Source: Sinorhizobium mexicanum
Lineage (GTDB): Bacteria > Pseudomonadota > Alphaproteobacteria > Rhizobiales > Rhizobiaceae
Assembly: GCF_013488225.1 (NCBI RefSeq)
Contig: NZ_CP041241.1
Span: forward strand, 1,860,001-1,924,000
Direction of reading: 5' to 3'
DNA: 64,000 nt
Shown here: piece after piece, positions 52,546 to 61,010 of the stretch
Numbering within the stretch: the first letter of the stretch is position 1
How the letters are laid out: every line of letters begins with the position of its first letter
Notes under the pieces: model-generated
Database searches by the model: none
What the model saw: only the letters and a program-made list of their open reading frames with translations
What the model was told of the DNA's origin: nothing
Position numbers and translations under genes: made by a program

Positions 52546-53337
52546 TCATCGATATCCTGCTTCGCCGGCCTGGTGGAGCTTCGGCCCCCGCTCGACGATC
52601 GGTTCCAGCGCCTTCTCCACCGGCACGTTCGGCGCGTCGTGGATCGCCTTGTACGTGCCCTGCGGATTGTGCGCCCATTTCACTGCGTTGCGCAGCACCG
52701 TCTGCACAGTCGCGTCATGATAGGTCGGATAGGTTTCGTGACCGGGACGGAAATAGAAGATGTTGCCGGTGCCGCGCCGCCAGGTCAGCCCCGAGCGGAA
52801 CACCTCGCCGCCGGCAAACCAGGAGATGAACACCGTCTCCAGCGGCTCCGGCACGGAAAACTGCTCGCCATACATCTCTTCGTTTTCCAGCACGAAATTC
52901 TCGCCGAGACCCGCAGCGATCGGATGGCGCGGATTGACCACCCAGACGCGCTCGCGCTCGCCCGCCTCGCGCCATTTCAGCGCGCAGGGCGTGCCCATCA
53001 GCCGCTTGAACACCTTGGAGAAATGGCCGGAGTGGAGCACGATCAGCCCCATGCCCTCCCACACGCGCTTGGCCACCCGCTCAACGACGCGGTCGTCGAC
53101 AGCGCCGTGGTCCTTGTGGCCCCACCAGACGAGCACGTCGGTCGAAACCAGTCGTTCTTCGCTCAACCCGTGCTCCGGCTCCTGCAAGGTCGCCGTCGTC
53201 GCGGCAATCGCGGCGTCCTCGTTCAGCGCCGCCGCGATCGTGTTGTGCATGCCGTTCGGGTAAATCTCCCGAACCACCGCATTCGTCTGCTCGTGGATAT
53301 TCTCACCCCACACGATGGTGTTGATAGCCAAGGTCAT
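52546..53337 (-). CDS. thuA: ThuA, trehalose utilisation protein
   Basis: A 263-residue ThuA-family protein with a glutamine-amidotransferase-like fold. The family blocks are [39 protein letters not shown] and [20 protein letters not shown]. It works with ThuB in disaccharide 3-keto formation. It is 63 bp after thuK and directly before thuB, as in S. meliloti. Confidence 0.93.
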   Translation of the reverse strand: MTLAINTIVWGENIHEQTNAVVREIYPNGMHNTIAAALNEDAAIAATTATLQEPEHGLSEERLVSTDVLVWWGHKDHGAVDDRVVERVAKRVWEGMGLIVLHSGHFSKVFKRLMGTPCALKWREAGERERVWVVNPRHPIAAGLGENFVLENEEMYGEQFSVPEPLETVFISWFAGGEVFRSGLTWRRGTGNIFYFRPGHETYPTYHDATVQTVLRNAVKWAHNPQGTYKAIHDAPNVPVEKALEPIVERGPKLHQAGEAGYR

Positions 53338-53400
53338 TCTCCTCGTGGTTACTGCATCCGCTGCCGGATGCCCTTGTCTGGTGGTTAATTTGCGGCGAGG

Positions 53401-54429
53401 TTAAGCCGCGCCACGCAATTCGGTGCGGCCGATCGCGCGTCCTGCCGCATCGAAGCGATGAATTTGGCCGGCGGCAGGCGAAACCTGCACCGTCTGTCCG
53501 GGCTCGTGCCTAGAGATCCCGCTTTCCCGGACGATCAACGGCTCACCGGCGCCGATATCGATATAGACATAGCTGTCGGAGCCGAGCATTTCGGCGTGGA
53601 CGATCGTGCCGTGCCATTGCCCGGCGCCCTCGACGACCTCCAGATGTTCCGCCCTGATGCCGATCGTCTGCGCCTCGTAGGGTTCCGCGAAGGCGTCGGT
53701 CAGGAAGTTCATTTTCGGCGAGCCGATGAAGCCGGCGACGAAGATCGAATTCGGCCTTTCATAAACGTCGAGCGGCGTGCCGATCTGCTCGACAAGCCCG
53801 TCCCGAAGCACGCAGATCCGGTCGGCGAGCGTCATTGCCTCCACCTGGTCGTGCGTCACGTAGATCATCGTCGTGTTGTGCATACTACGATGGAGCTTGG
53901 CGATCTCAAGCCTGGTCGCGACACGAAGTGCCGCATCGAGATTGGAAAGCGGTTCGTCGAAGAGAAAGACCTTCGGGTCGCGCACGATCGCACGGCCGAT
54001 CGCCACGCGCTGCCGTTGCCCGCCGGAGAGCTGGCGGGGCAGACGCTTGAGATAGGGGGTAAGCTGCAGCATTTCGGCCGCCGCCTCGACCCTTTTTCTG
54101 CAGTGTTCCTTGTCCTTGCCGGCGAGCTGCATGCCGAAGGCCATGTTGTCGAAAACGGTCATGTGTGGATAAAGCGCATAAGACTGAAACACCATGGCGA
54201 TACCGCGGCGCGACGGGGCGAGCTGATTGACGATCTGCCCGTCGAAGGAAAGCGTTCCGGAGGTGATTTCCTCCAGACCCGAAATCAGGCGGAGCAACGT
54301 GGACTTGCCGCAGCCCGACGGCCCGACGAAGACCATGAATTCGCCGGCGCGGATGTCCATGCTGACACCCTTGATGACCTCGAAGGAGCCGAAGGACTTG
54401 CGAATGTCCCGCAGTTGAAGCTCTGCCAT
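53401..54429 (-). CDS. thuK: ThuK, ABC transporter ATP-binding protein for trehalose/maltose
   Basis: A 342-residue MalK/UgpC-type ATPase: Walker [10 protein letters not shown] (about 37-45), signature LSGGQRQRV, Walker [13 protein letters not shown] and a regulatory OB-fold C terminus ([17 protein letters not shown]). It energises ThuEFG uptake of trehalose, maltose and related disaccharides. It starts 42 bp after thuG. Confidence 0.93.
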   Translation of the reverse strand: MAELQLRDIRKSFGSFEVIKGVSMDIRAGEFMVFVGPSGCGKSTLLRLISGLEEITSGTLSFDGQIVNQLAPSRRGIAMVFQSYALYPHMTVFDNMAFGMQLAGKDKEHCRKRVEAAAEMLQLTPYLKRLPRQLSGGQRQRVAIGRAIVRDPKVFLFDEPLSNLDAALRVATRLEIAKLHRSMHNTTMIYVTHDQVEAMTLADRICVLRDGLVEQIGTPLDVYERPNSIFVAGFIGSPKMNFLTDAFAEPYEAQTIGIRAEHLEVVEGAGQWHGTIVHAEMLGSDSYVYIDIGAGEPLIVRESGISRHEPGQTVQVSPAAGQIHRFDAAGRAIGRTELRGAA

Positions 54430-54471
54430 TTCCTTCTCCTAAATCCAGCGGGATGCGTGTGGAAAATCGCT

Positions 54472-55302
54472 CTAGCCTTTGACGCCACCGGCCGTGAGGC
54501 CGGAAATGATGCGCCGCTGAAAGATCAGGACGAGGACCACGAGCGGCACCGTGACAATCACCGACGCCGCCATGATGTTGCCCCAAGGGACCTCGAACTG
54601 GCTGCCGCCCGAAAGCAGCGCGATCGCGACCGGCACCGTGCGCTGCGTGTCCGACGACGTAAATGTCAGTGCGAAGAGGAATTCGTTCCAGGAAGCGATA
54701 AAGGCGAGCAGTCCGGTCGTCACCAGCGCTGGCCACATCAGCGGCATGAACACGCGGGTGATGATCACCCAGGGCGTGGCGCCGTCGACGATCGCCGCCT
54801 CCTCGATTTCGACCGGCAGGTCGCGCATGAAGGTCGTAAGCACCCACACCGTGAACGGCAGCATGAAGATCATGTAGGAAAAGATCAGCGCCAGCGGCGT
54901 ATTGAAAATGCCGATCCAGCGCACGAGCTCGAAGAGGCCGGCAAGCACGGCGATCTGCGGAAACATCGACACCGACAGGATGGCGAGGAGAAGCAAGCCC
55001 CGGCCCCGGAAGCGGACGCGCGCAAGCGCGAAGGCGGCGGTGATCGCCAGCAGCAGCGACACGGCGACGACCAGGGTCGCAACGAGCAGCGAATTTCCGA
55101 GGTTCCTCAGGAAACTGCCATGCGTCAGGATCTCCTGGTAATTGGCAAGCGAGGGCGTCGACAGCCAATAGTCGACACGGAACAGCGCCGTACCGGATTT
55201 CAAGCTCGTCAGGATCGCGTAATAAAACGGGAACACCGCGACGACGACGATGACGGCGACGAGCGCATAGAACGCAGTTCGTTTTACGGCTGTCATGAGC
55301 AT
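54472..55302 (-). CDS. thuG: ThuG, inner-membrane permease of the trehalose/maltose ABC transporter
   Basis: A 276-residue MalG-type permease with six helices and the EAA loop EIEEAAIVDGATPWVIITRV. The ATG at 55302 overlaps the thuF stop (TGATG); an internal ATG at 55296 is the alternative. It pairs with ThuF. Confidence 0.92.
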   Translation of the reverse strand: MLMTAVKRTAFYALVAVIVVVAVFPFYYAILTSLKSGTALFRVDYWLSTPSLANYQEILTHGSFLRNLGNSLLVATLVVAVSLLLAITAAFALARVRFRGRGLLLLAILSVSMFPQIAVLAGLFELVRWIGIFNTPLALIFSYMIFMLPFTVWVLTTFMRDLPVEIEEAAIVDGATPWVIITRVFMPLMWPALVTTGLLAFIASWNEFLFALTFTSSDTQRTVPVAIALLSGGSQFEVPWGNIMAASVIVTVPLVVLVLIFQRRIISGLTAGGVKG

Positions 55303-56282
55303 CAGCGTTCGCCTTCCAGATTGACGCGTCCGAACCACATGTAGAGCACGGTGATCGCCGCGATGATGAGGAACAGCATGGTCGAGGCGGCGGCGCCGTA
55401 GGCAAACTTGTCGAAATCGAAAAGGTTCTCGCGGGCGAGCACCGACATCGTCTTCGTTTGCGTGTTGTTCGGCGTCAGCACGTAGATCAGGTCGAAGATG
55501 CGCAGCGCGTCCAGCATGCGGAAAATGACCGCGACCATCAACGCCGGCCGTATCAGCGGCAGGGTGATGCGCCAGAAAACCTTGACTGGATGGACGCCGT
55601 CGATCTTCGTGGCCTCGTAGATTTCACCCGGCACCATCTGCAGGCCGGCGAGAATCAGGAGCGCCATGAACGGCGTCGTCTTCCAGACGTCGACGATCAA
55701 CACCGCGATCATCGCGGTATCGGGGCTCGCGGTCCAGGCGATCTTCTGGCTGACCAGACCGAGGCCGATGAGTATGTCGTTCAGGATGCCGAACTGGTCG
55801 TTGAGCATCCAGGCCCACATTTTTGCGGAGACGATGGTCGGGATCGCCCAAGGAATGAGGATCGCGGCACGCACGAGACCGCGTCCGGGAAACTGCGCAT
55901 TGAGTACGAGCGCCACGATCAGGCCCAGCACCGTCTCGATGCTGACCGAGATCACCGTGAACCTGAGCGTATTCCACACCGCGTTCCACCAGGCCGGGTC
56001 GGCGAGCAGGCCCCTGTAGATCGTGCGTCCGCTCTTCAGCGTGACCCAGGAGAGATAGTTCTGGAGGCCGACGAACTCAGCAGCGGAGAGATTGGTCAGT
56101 GAGGCGTTGGTAAAGCTGAAATAGATGGTGCGGACGAGCGGCCAGCCGGCGACCATCGCCAGCACCAGGAAAGTCGGCGCCAGGAAAAGCCAGGCCGAAC
56201 GGAGACGCTGCGCCTGAAGATCTGAGCCTATCCTCTTGCCCGCAAGCGCAGACGGCGGCCCCGCGAGAGAAACTTCGGTCAT
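55302..56282 (-). CDS. thuF: ThuF, inner-membrane permease of the trehalose/maltose ABC transporter
   Basis: A 326-residue MalF-type permease. Hydrophobic start LRSAWLFLAPTFLVLAMVAG, six core helices and the EAA loop PGEIYEATKIDGVHPVKVFW. It pairs with ThuG. The 245-bp gap to thuE holds a hairpin and a piece of a repeat, so the binding protein may be made in excess. Confidence 0.92.
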   Translation of the reverse strand: MTEVSLAGPPSALAGKRIGSDLQAQRLRSAWLFLAPTFLVLAMVAGWPLVRTIYFSFTNASLTNLSAAEFVGLQNYLSWVTLKSGRTIYRGLLADPAWWNAVWNTLRFTVISVSIETVLGLIVALVLNAQFPGRGLVRAAILIPWAIPTIVSAKMWAWMLNDQFGILNDILIGLGLVSQKIAWTASPDTAMIAVLIVDVWKTTPFMALLILAGLQMVPGEIYEATKIDGVHPVKVFWRITLPLIRPALMVAVIFRMLDALRIFDLIYVLTPNNTQTKTMSVLARENLFDFDKFAYGAAASTMLFLIIAAITVLYMWFGRVNLEGER

Positions 56283-56339
56283 GACACGAGCTCACTGGTT
56301 GGCGTCCAGCTCTTGGCGGAACGCTCGACCTGCTGCATG

Positions 56340-56368
56340 GTTCCCTGGATCTGAGGGATCCGGGGAAC
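56340..56368 (-). terminator. Intercistronic hairpin between thuE and thuF
   Basis: GTTCCC-T-GGATC - loop - GATCC-G-GGGAAC, a stem with one mismatch, in the thuE-thuF spacer. It probably stabilises thuE mRNA or partly terminates. Confidence 0.5.
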
Positions 56369-56471
56369 GCACCATATTCAAAGGGTTGAAATACTCTTCG
56401 GGGTTCCGAAGGGCCTGCGATGCTGCTTTCGACGGCAGCCGACGAGCGGCTGCCGTCCTCGTTTGTGCACC

Positions 56472-56504
56472 TCGCTACCCCAAAACCGCTGCATAGCTTT
56501 GGGC
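56472..56504 (-). repeat. Short repeat shared with 51189-51220
   Basis: On the minus strand GCCCAAAGCTATGCAGCGGT followed by TTTGGGGTAGCGA, differing from the start of the 51189 element by an indel and a few substitutions. It lies immediately after the thuE stop, on the same transcript. Confidence 0.6.
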
Positions 56505-56527
56505 TTCACGCATTGAGGTGGTGGGAT

Positions 56528-57793
56528 TTACCAACCGTCTCCCTGCAGCTCGGTCAGGTCGACTTCGAGCAGCTCGAGGTTTTCGGCGGCCGTGCCGTCT
56601 CCCGAGAGCGTGTTATGCACGGCGCTCCAGAACTTGGAGGAAACCTCGTTGTACTTCACTTTCGCCACGGCCGAGGGGCGCGGTACGGCATTCTCGAAGA
56701 TCGGTTTCCAGTTCGGCATGAAGGGCTGCGCGGCCGCGACGTCCTTGTCGTCATAGAGTACGGCGATCGTCGGCAGGTTTGACAGCTGGATGGCGCGCGC
56801 CTTCTGGACTTCCGGCGAGACCAGGAACTTTACCAAGGTAATCGACGCTTCCTGTTCGTCTGAATATTTGGAAACCGCAAGGTTCCATCCGCCGAGCGTC
56901 GAGGAGTGTTGACCTCCGTCCGTCGCCGTCGGCAGCGGCGTCACGTCGAACTTGCCCTTGACCGCGCTGTCGTCGCCGTTTCCGAGCGCATAGGCGTAGG
57001 GCCAGTTGCGCATGAACACGGCATTGCCCGTCTGCCAGACGCCGCGCGACTCCTCCTCCTGATAGGCGAGTACGCCACGGGGAGAGATCGTGCCGATCCA
57101 GCCCTTGACCCGGTCGAGGGCCGCGGCCGCCTTTTCGTTGTTGACGGAGATCGTGCCGTCGGGTTCGATGATCTGGCCGCCGCCGGAGGACTTGATCCAT
57201 TCGAGCGCGTTGCAGGTCAGGCCCTCATAGGCGTTGCCCTGGAAGACGAATCCCCAGATGTCGGGATTGCCGGCCGCGCGCTCCTTGTCCTGGATTTCCT
57301 TCGCCGTGGCGGCGAGCTCATCCCAGGTCTCGGGTGGCTTCTTGCCGTATTTGTCGAGGAGATCCTTGCGATAATAAAGCGCCGGCGCGTCGGTGTAGAA
57401 CGGCAGCGCAACCAGCTTGCCGTTGACGGTTTGCGATTGAATGATCGACGGGAAGTGCGCGCCGGCCACGTCCTTCGCGGCCTCGGTCAGATCGACGAAT
57501 TGATCGGCAAGCTGCGGCGCCCAGATGACGTCGGTCTGATAGACGTCGACATCCTTGTTTCCGGCCGCGAGCCAGAGGCGGTACTGGCTGAACTGCTCGC
57601 TGCTCGAGGGCGGCATCGTCACCAGGTTGACCTTGTGGCCCGTGTCCTTTTCGAACTTGGCGATCTGCTCGCGCAGAAAGCTCAGGTTCTTGCCGGTCGA
57701 ATTCGCCGCGATGGATATCTCGGCGGCAGCGGCGAGATCGGCAGCACCCGCGATCGCGGCGCAGAAAATCAGCGTCCTTACGATAGGCTTCAT
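56528..57793 (-). CDS. thuE: ThuE, periplasmic trehalose/maltose-binding protein
   Basis: A 421-residue solute-binding family 1 protein. Signal peptide to about residue 23 (ADLAAAAE), then EISIAANSTGKNLSFLREQI. The typical sugar-binding blocks are GKLVALPFYTDAPALYYRKD and WGFVFQGNAYEGLTCNALEW. It delivers trehalose, maltose and sucrose to ThuFGK. It is the first gene of thuEFGKAB, divergent from thuR. Confidence 0.93.
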   Translation of the reverse strand: MKPIVRTLIFCAAIAGAADLAAAAEISIAANSTGKNLSFLREQIAKFEKDTGHKVNLVTMPPSSSEQFSQYRLWLAAGNKDVDVYQTDVIWAPQLADQFVDLTEAAKDVAGAHFPSIIQSQTVNGKLVALPFYTDAPALYYRKDLLDKYGKKPPETWDELAATAKEIQDKERAAGNPDIWGFVFQGNAYEGLTCNALEWIKSSGGGQIIEPDGTISVNNEKAAAALDRVKGWIGTISPRGVLAYQEEESRGVWQTGNAVFMRNWPYAYALGNGDDSAVKGKFDVTPLPTATDGGQHSSTLGGWNLAVSKYSDEQEASITLVKFLVSPEVQKARAIQLSNLPTIAVLYDDKDVAAAQPFMPNWKPIFENAVPRPSAVAKVKYNEVSSKFWSAVHNTLSGDGTAAENLELLEVDLTELQGDGW

Positions 57794-57843
57794 GTTCTTC
57801 TAGCTCCTCCAAGCCCCCCGGTTTCGTGACATCCCCTGAATTC

Positions 57844-57860
57844 GAAAACGGTTTGGCTGG
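57844..57860. promoter_or_regulatory. Candidate ThuR operator near thuE
   Basis: GAAAACGGTTTGGCTGG, with a core AAAACGGTTT of the CG-centred LacI-family type, about 50 bp upstream of the thuE start. It matches the element at 58041 at 15 of 17 positions. Confidence 0.5.
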
Positions 57861-58040
57861 CGAGCAAGCTGGCAGAAGCCAAAATCTCTGTCAAGATGTG
57901 CTCCAGATCGGCGTCACAACGAAAATGAGCATGATTTATTGCATTGTTTTTAAACGATAAATACCATGATTTAGCCTGTGGATCGTTGCTGCCGCAGGAG
58001 TCCTCCGGGATACTGATCGGGCATGAATTTCTCACAAATT

Positions 58041-58057
58041 TAAAACGATTTGGCTGG
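58041..58057. promoter_or_regulatory. Candidate ThuR operator, second copy
   Basis: TAAAACGATTTGGCTGG in the same thuE-thuR gap. A weaker related site, TTTTAAACGATAAA, lies at about 57948-57961. Confidence 0.5.
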
Positions 58058-58152
58058 TCGCCGCTCACGTCGCCTAGTTGCTCCGCGAGTCCGTTTCCAT
58101 CACGCGCGGTTGTTACCACCGGCAAACAGCGTATAGTCCTGAGCGAATGCTC

Positions 58153-58242
58153 CGGCGCCGCGTAATTATCAGACGCGCAAGGTCGCCAGGCAGTTTGGTG
58201 TCTGCATGATTTCGGATCGGCTCCGATTTGAGAACCATGCGG
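58153..58242. repeat. Family A repeat upstream of thuR
   Basis: CGGCGCCGCGTAATTATCAG with ACGCGCAAGGTCGC, then a diverged second module ending ACCATGCGG. It lies just upstream of the thuR start. Confidence 0.55.
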
Positions 58243-58272
58243 TGGGGGCGCGCAGGGAATACGATCGGTCAC

Positions 58273-59298
58273 ATGAAGCTCAAGGAGTTCGCCAAGCAGT
58301 TGGGGTTGTCCCCGACGACGGTCAGCCGCGCTTTGAGCGGCTATCCCGAGGTCAGCGAGAAGACCCGCAAACGCGTCGCGGAAGAGGCTGTGCGCCTCGG
58401 CTACCGACCGAACGTCAATGCCGTGCGCCTCGTCACGGGACGCGCCGGCGCGATCGGCGTGGTGATGGGCCGCAGCGGCGAATTCCAGTTCTCGGAATAT
58501 ATGAGCGGGATGGCCGAGCGGCTGGATAGCGAAGACATCGACATCCTCGTCAGCCCCATCGCGGAGCAGGGCGGCAAGGACGAGAGCCAGCTCTATAGCC
58601 GGCTAGCGACCAGCGGCCGGGTCGATGCGGTGATCATCCATTCGCCGATGCCCGACGATGAGCGCATCGCGCTCCTGCACAGGCTGGGAATGCCGTTCCT
58701 CGTCCATGGCCGTTCCGAGACCGACGTCCCGCACGCCTGGCTCGACATCGACAACGAGGGCGCCATCCGGCGCGCAACCTCGCATCTCCTCGATCTCGGC
58801 CACAGGCGCATCGCGATGATCAACGGCCGCGCCGGCCTGACCTTTTCACTCCATCGCGACAAGGGCTATCGCAAAGCCCTTGAACAACGTGGCATCCCGT
58901 TCGATCCGCGCCTCGTCGCCCATGGCCACTTCACCGACGAACTCGGTTTCCGCTTCGCCCGCTCCTTCCTCGAACAATCACCGCGGCCGACGGCCTTCGT
59001 TGCAGGTTCGATGATGACAGCGCTCGGCGTCTACCGCGCCGTACGCTCCTTCGGCCTCGTGGTCGGCCGGGACATTTCCGTCATCGCCCATGACGACGTC
59101 TTTCCCTATCTCACCGCCGACAACATGGTCCCCTCGCTTTCGACCACGCGCTCGTCGCTGCGCGCCGCCGGCGCGCGTTCGGCCGATCTCGTGCTGCAGC
59201 TTCTGTCGGGCAGGCCTGCGACCGAGATTCACGAGCTCTGGCCGGTCGAACTCATTCTTCGCGAATCCACCGGCCCCGTGCCGCAGTTGTCTGATTAG
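58273..59298 (+). CDS. thuR: ThuR, LacI-family regulator of the thu operon
   Basis: A 341-residue LacI-type repressor. The helix-turn-helix is MKLKEFAKQLGLSPTTVSRA (residues 1-20), followed by a sugar-sensor domain. It is divergent from thuEFGKAB, the S. meliloti arrangement, and would respond to trehalose or a related disaccharide. The ATG at 58273 gives the standard start for the family; a longer frame from 58228 adds 15 unconserved residues. Confidence 0.92.
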   Translation: MKLKEFAKQLGLSPTTVSRALSGYPEVSEKTRKRVAEEAVRLGYRPNVNAVRLVTGRAGAIGVVMGRSGEFQFSEYMSGMAERLDSEDIDILVSPIAEQGGKDESQLYSRLATSGRVDAVIIHSPMPDDERIALLHRLGMPFLVHGRSETDVPHAWLDIDNEGAIRRATSHLLDLGHRRIAMINGRAGLTFSLHRDKGYRKALEQRGIPFDPRLVAHGHFTDELGFRFARSFLEQSPRPTAFVAGSMMTALGVYRAVRSFGLVVGRDISVIAHDDVFPYLTADNMVPSLSTTRSSLRAAGARSADLVLQLLSGRPATEIHELWPVELILRESTGPVPQLSD

Positions 59299-59491
59299 AG
59301 CAATTCCAGGGAAGTATGTAACGGCTTTCCGTCCGGAATTGCGAAGTTTCAACGAGTTGGATCGTTTCAGTGTTTCAATGAAATGATCTGGAACGCCGTG
59401 CGTTCAAGTGAACGCACCAAGGACGCGCTATCCTTTGATTATATAGCATTTCATCCGCCTTCACGTGATTCCACATGAAAGCGGATGCTCC
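59297..59491. repeat. RIME-like composite repeat (family B)
   Basis: AGAGCAATTCCAGGGAAG ... GGCTTTCCGTCCGGAATTGC, then GCGTTCAAGTGAACGCAC, and a terminal GCATTTCATCCGCCTTCACG ... GAAAGCGGATGCTCC stem. It shares the last two modules with 28090. The remainder of the gap to 59715 shows nothing clear. Confidence 0.65.
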
Positions 59492-59715
59492 AGCGCGCGG
59501 GTTCATTCACGCGGAGCCGCAGCCTGATGCACGCCAGTCGGATGAAGGCGATCGCCCGCAGGCGCCCCTATCCTCATGTTTAGCTCGACCTCCGACACGC
59601 CTCAACATAGCGTCCCCGACGTGGCTCGTGACGACACGCCTCGATCACGCAACAGGAGTGCATCATGTCACAGGCAGAAATGAAACGCCGTACGATTGGT
59701 CAGCAGGAGACAAAC

Positions 59716-60633
59716 ATGAGCTTGGACAACGCCTCACACCCCGCCAGACGCGGGCCCGAAGAGCTGGTTCCGTCGCGCTACGCCGTGCGGGTCGGCGAGA
59801 TCGACGTGCTGGTGGTCAGCGATGGGGTGCTACCGCTCCCAACCACGATGTTGGGACACAACGCCGAAGCGGCCGACCGCGCGGGTTGGCTGAACGACAT
59901 GTTCCTGCCGCAGGACGCTTTCGACTGGGCACTGAACGTGGTCCTGGTGCGTAGCGGCGCGCAGACGATACTCATCGACGCCGGGCTGGGGTTGGACCCG
60001 GACTTGAACCTGCCGCGGGCCGGGCAGTTGGTCAAGCGACTGGAGGCCGCCGGCATCGATCTTGCGTCCGTGACCGACTTGGTCCTTACCCACATGCACA
60101 TGGACCACATCGGCGGGCTGCTCGTCGACGGGGTGAAGGACCGGCTGCGTCCGGACCTGCGGATCCATGTGGCGGCCGCCGAGGTCAAATTCTGGGAGTC
60201 GCCCGATTTCTCCCACACCTCCATGCCGGAGGGGTTCCCGGACGCACTTCGCTCGGCCGCGAAGCGGTTCTCGAAAGAGTACCACAACCATCTGCGGCAG
60301 TTCGAGGACGAGTATGAGGTGGCGCCGGGCGTAGTCGTCTCTCGCACCGGCGGCCATACCCCCGGGCACAGCGTGGTCCGCGTGGCGTCCGGCGGCGACC
60401 GGCTGATGTTCGCCGGCGACGCCGTGTTTGCGGTCGGGTTCGACCACCCGGACTGGCACAACGGTTTCGAACACGACCCCGAGGAAGCGACCCGCGTTCG
60501 GGTCCGTCTTATGCAAGAGCTGGCGGCGACCGGCTCGTTGCTGGTGGCCACGCACCTGCCGTTCCCGTCCGTCGGCCGGGTGGCGGTCGACGGAGACACC
60601 TTTCGTTGGGTACCGGTTTTCTGGGACTACTGA
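59716..60633 (+). CDS. Metallo-beta-lactamase-fold hydrolase
   Basis: A 305-residue MBL-fold protein. The metal-binding motif is THMHMDHIGG (HxHxDH), followed by TGGHTPGHS and GDAVF and a late THLPFPSVG histidine, which complete the two-metal site. It resembles the cytoplasmic quorum-quenching or generic MBL hydrolases; the substrate is unknown. The ATG at 59716 has GGAG six bases before it; ATG at 59665 gives an extra 17 residues. It is isolated between a RIME-like repeat and a stretch of gene debris, which suggests acquired DNA. Confidence 0.85.
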   Translation: MSLDNASHPARRGPEELVPSRYAVRVGEIDVLVVSDGVLPLPTTMLGHNAEAADRAGWLNDMFLPQDAFDWALNVVLVRSGAQTILIDAGLGLDPDLNLPRAGQLVKRLEAAGIDLASVTDLVLTHMHMDHIGGLLVDGVKDRLRPDLRIHVAAAEVKFWESPDFSHTSMPEGFPDALRSAAKRFSKEYHNHLRQFEDEYEVAPGVVVSRTGGHTPGHSVVRVASGGDRLMFAGDAVFAVGFDHPDWHNGFEHDPEEATRVRVRLMQELAATGSLLVATHLPFPSVGRVAVDGDTFRWVPVFWDY

Positions 60634-60742
60634 CCGCTTATCGGGATAACCCGAACAAAACGACCGCATGCGTTCGAACAACCTGTCGATCGCTGTCTCG
60701 TACGACGCCGCCCGTGTCGCGGTGTCGTACGAGTTCGCCGGC

Positions 60743-60844
60743 TTAGCTTCGGCTCCTCGCGAGCAAGTCGATCATCTCGTTCGCCTTCACCGGCTTGTGC
60801 TCCGGCAGCAAGTGGCCTTCTCGTCCTTCGCGGCGAACCAACGA
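60743..60844 (-). pseudogene. C-terminal gene fragment (alpha/beta-hydrolase-like tail)
   Basis: A 33-codon open stretch ending in a stop reads GHLLPEHKPVKANEMIDLLA near its end, like the last helix of an alpha/beta hydrolase (GH-x-x-P-E...). No start codon or domain precedes it; a stop at 60845-60847 interrupts it. The rest of 60634-61010 has no other gene I can support. Confidence 0.4.
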
Positions 60845-61010
60845 CTAGGTCGCTTTCGGAGCGAAGCGGACATTCAGCGGCCGCCGACTGGTGATCCGTC
60901 CGGATACGGGGGCAAGCTCACAGGCGTCGACCGCCTTGAGCGCACGCCCTTGCGCCCTGCACCCGGAGAGGCCAAGACTGCGCGCGAAGATTCGTGCGTC
61001 AGACAGGCAG

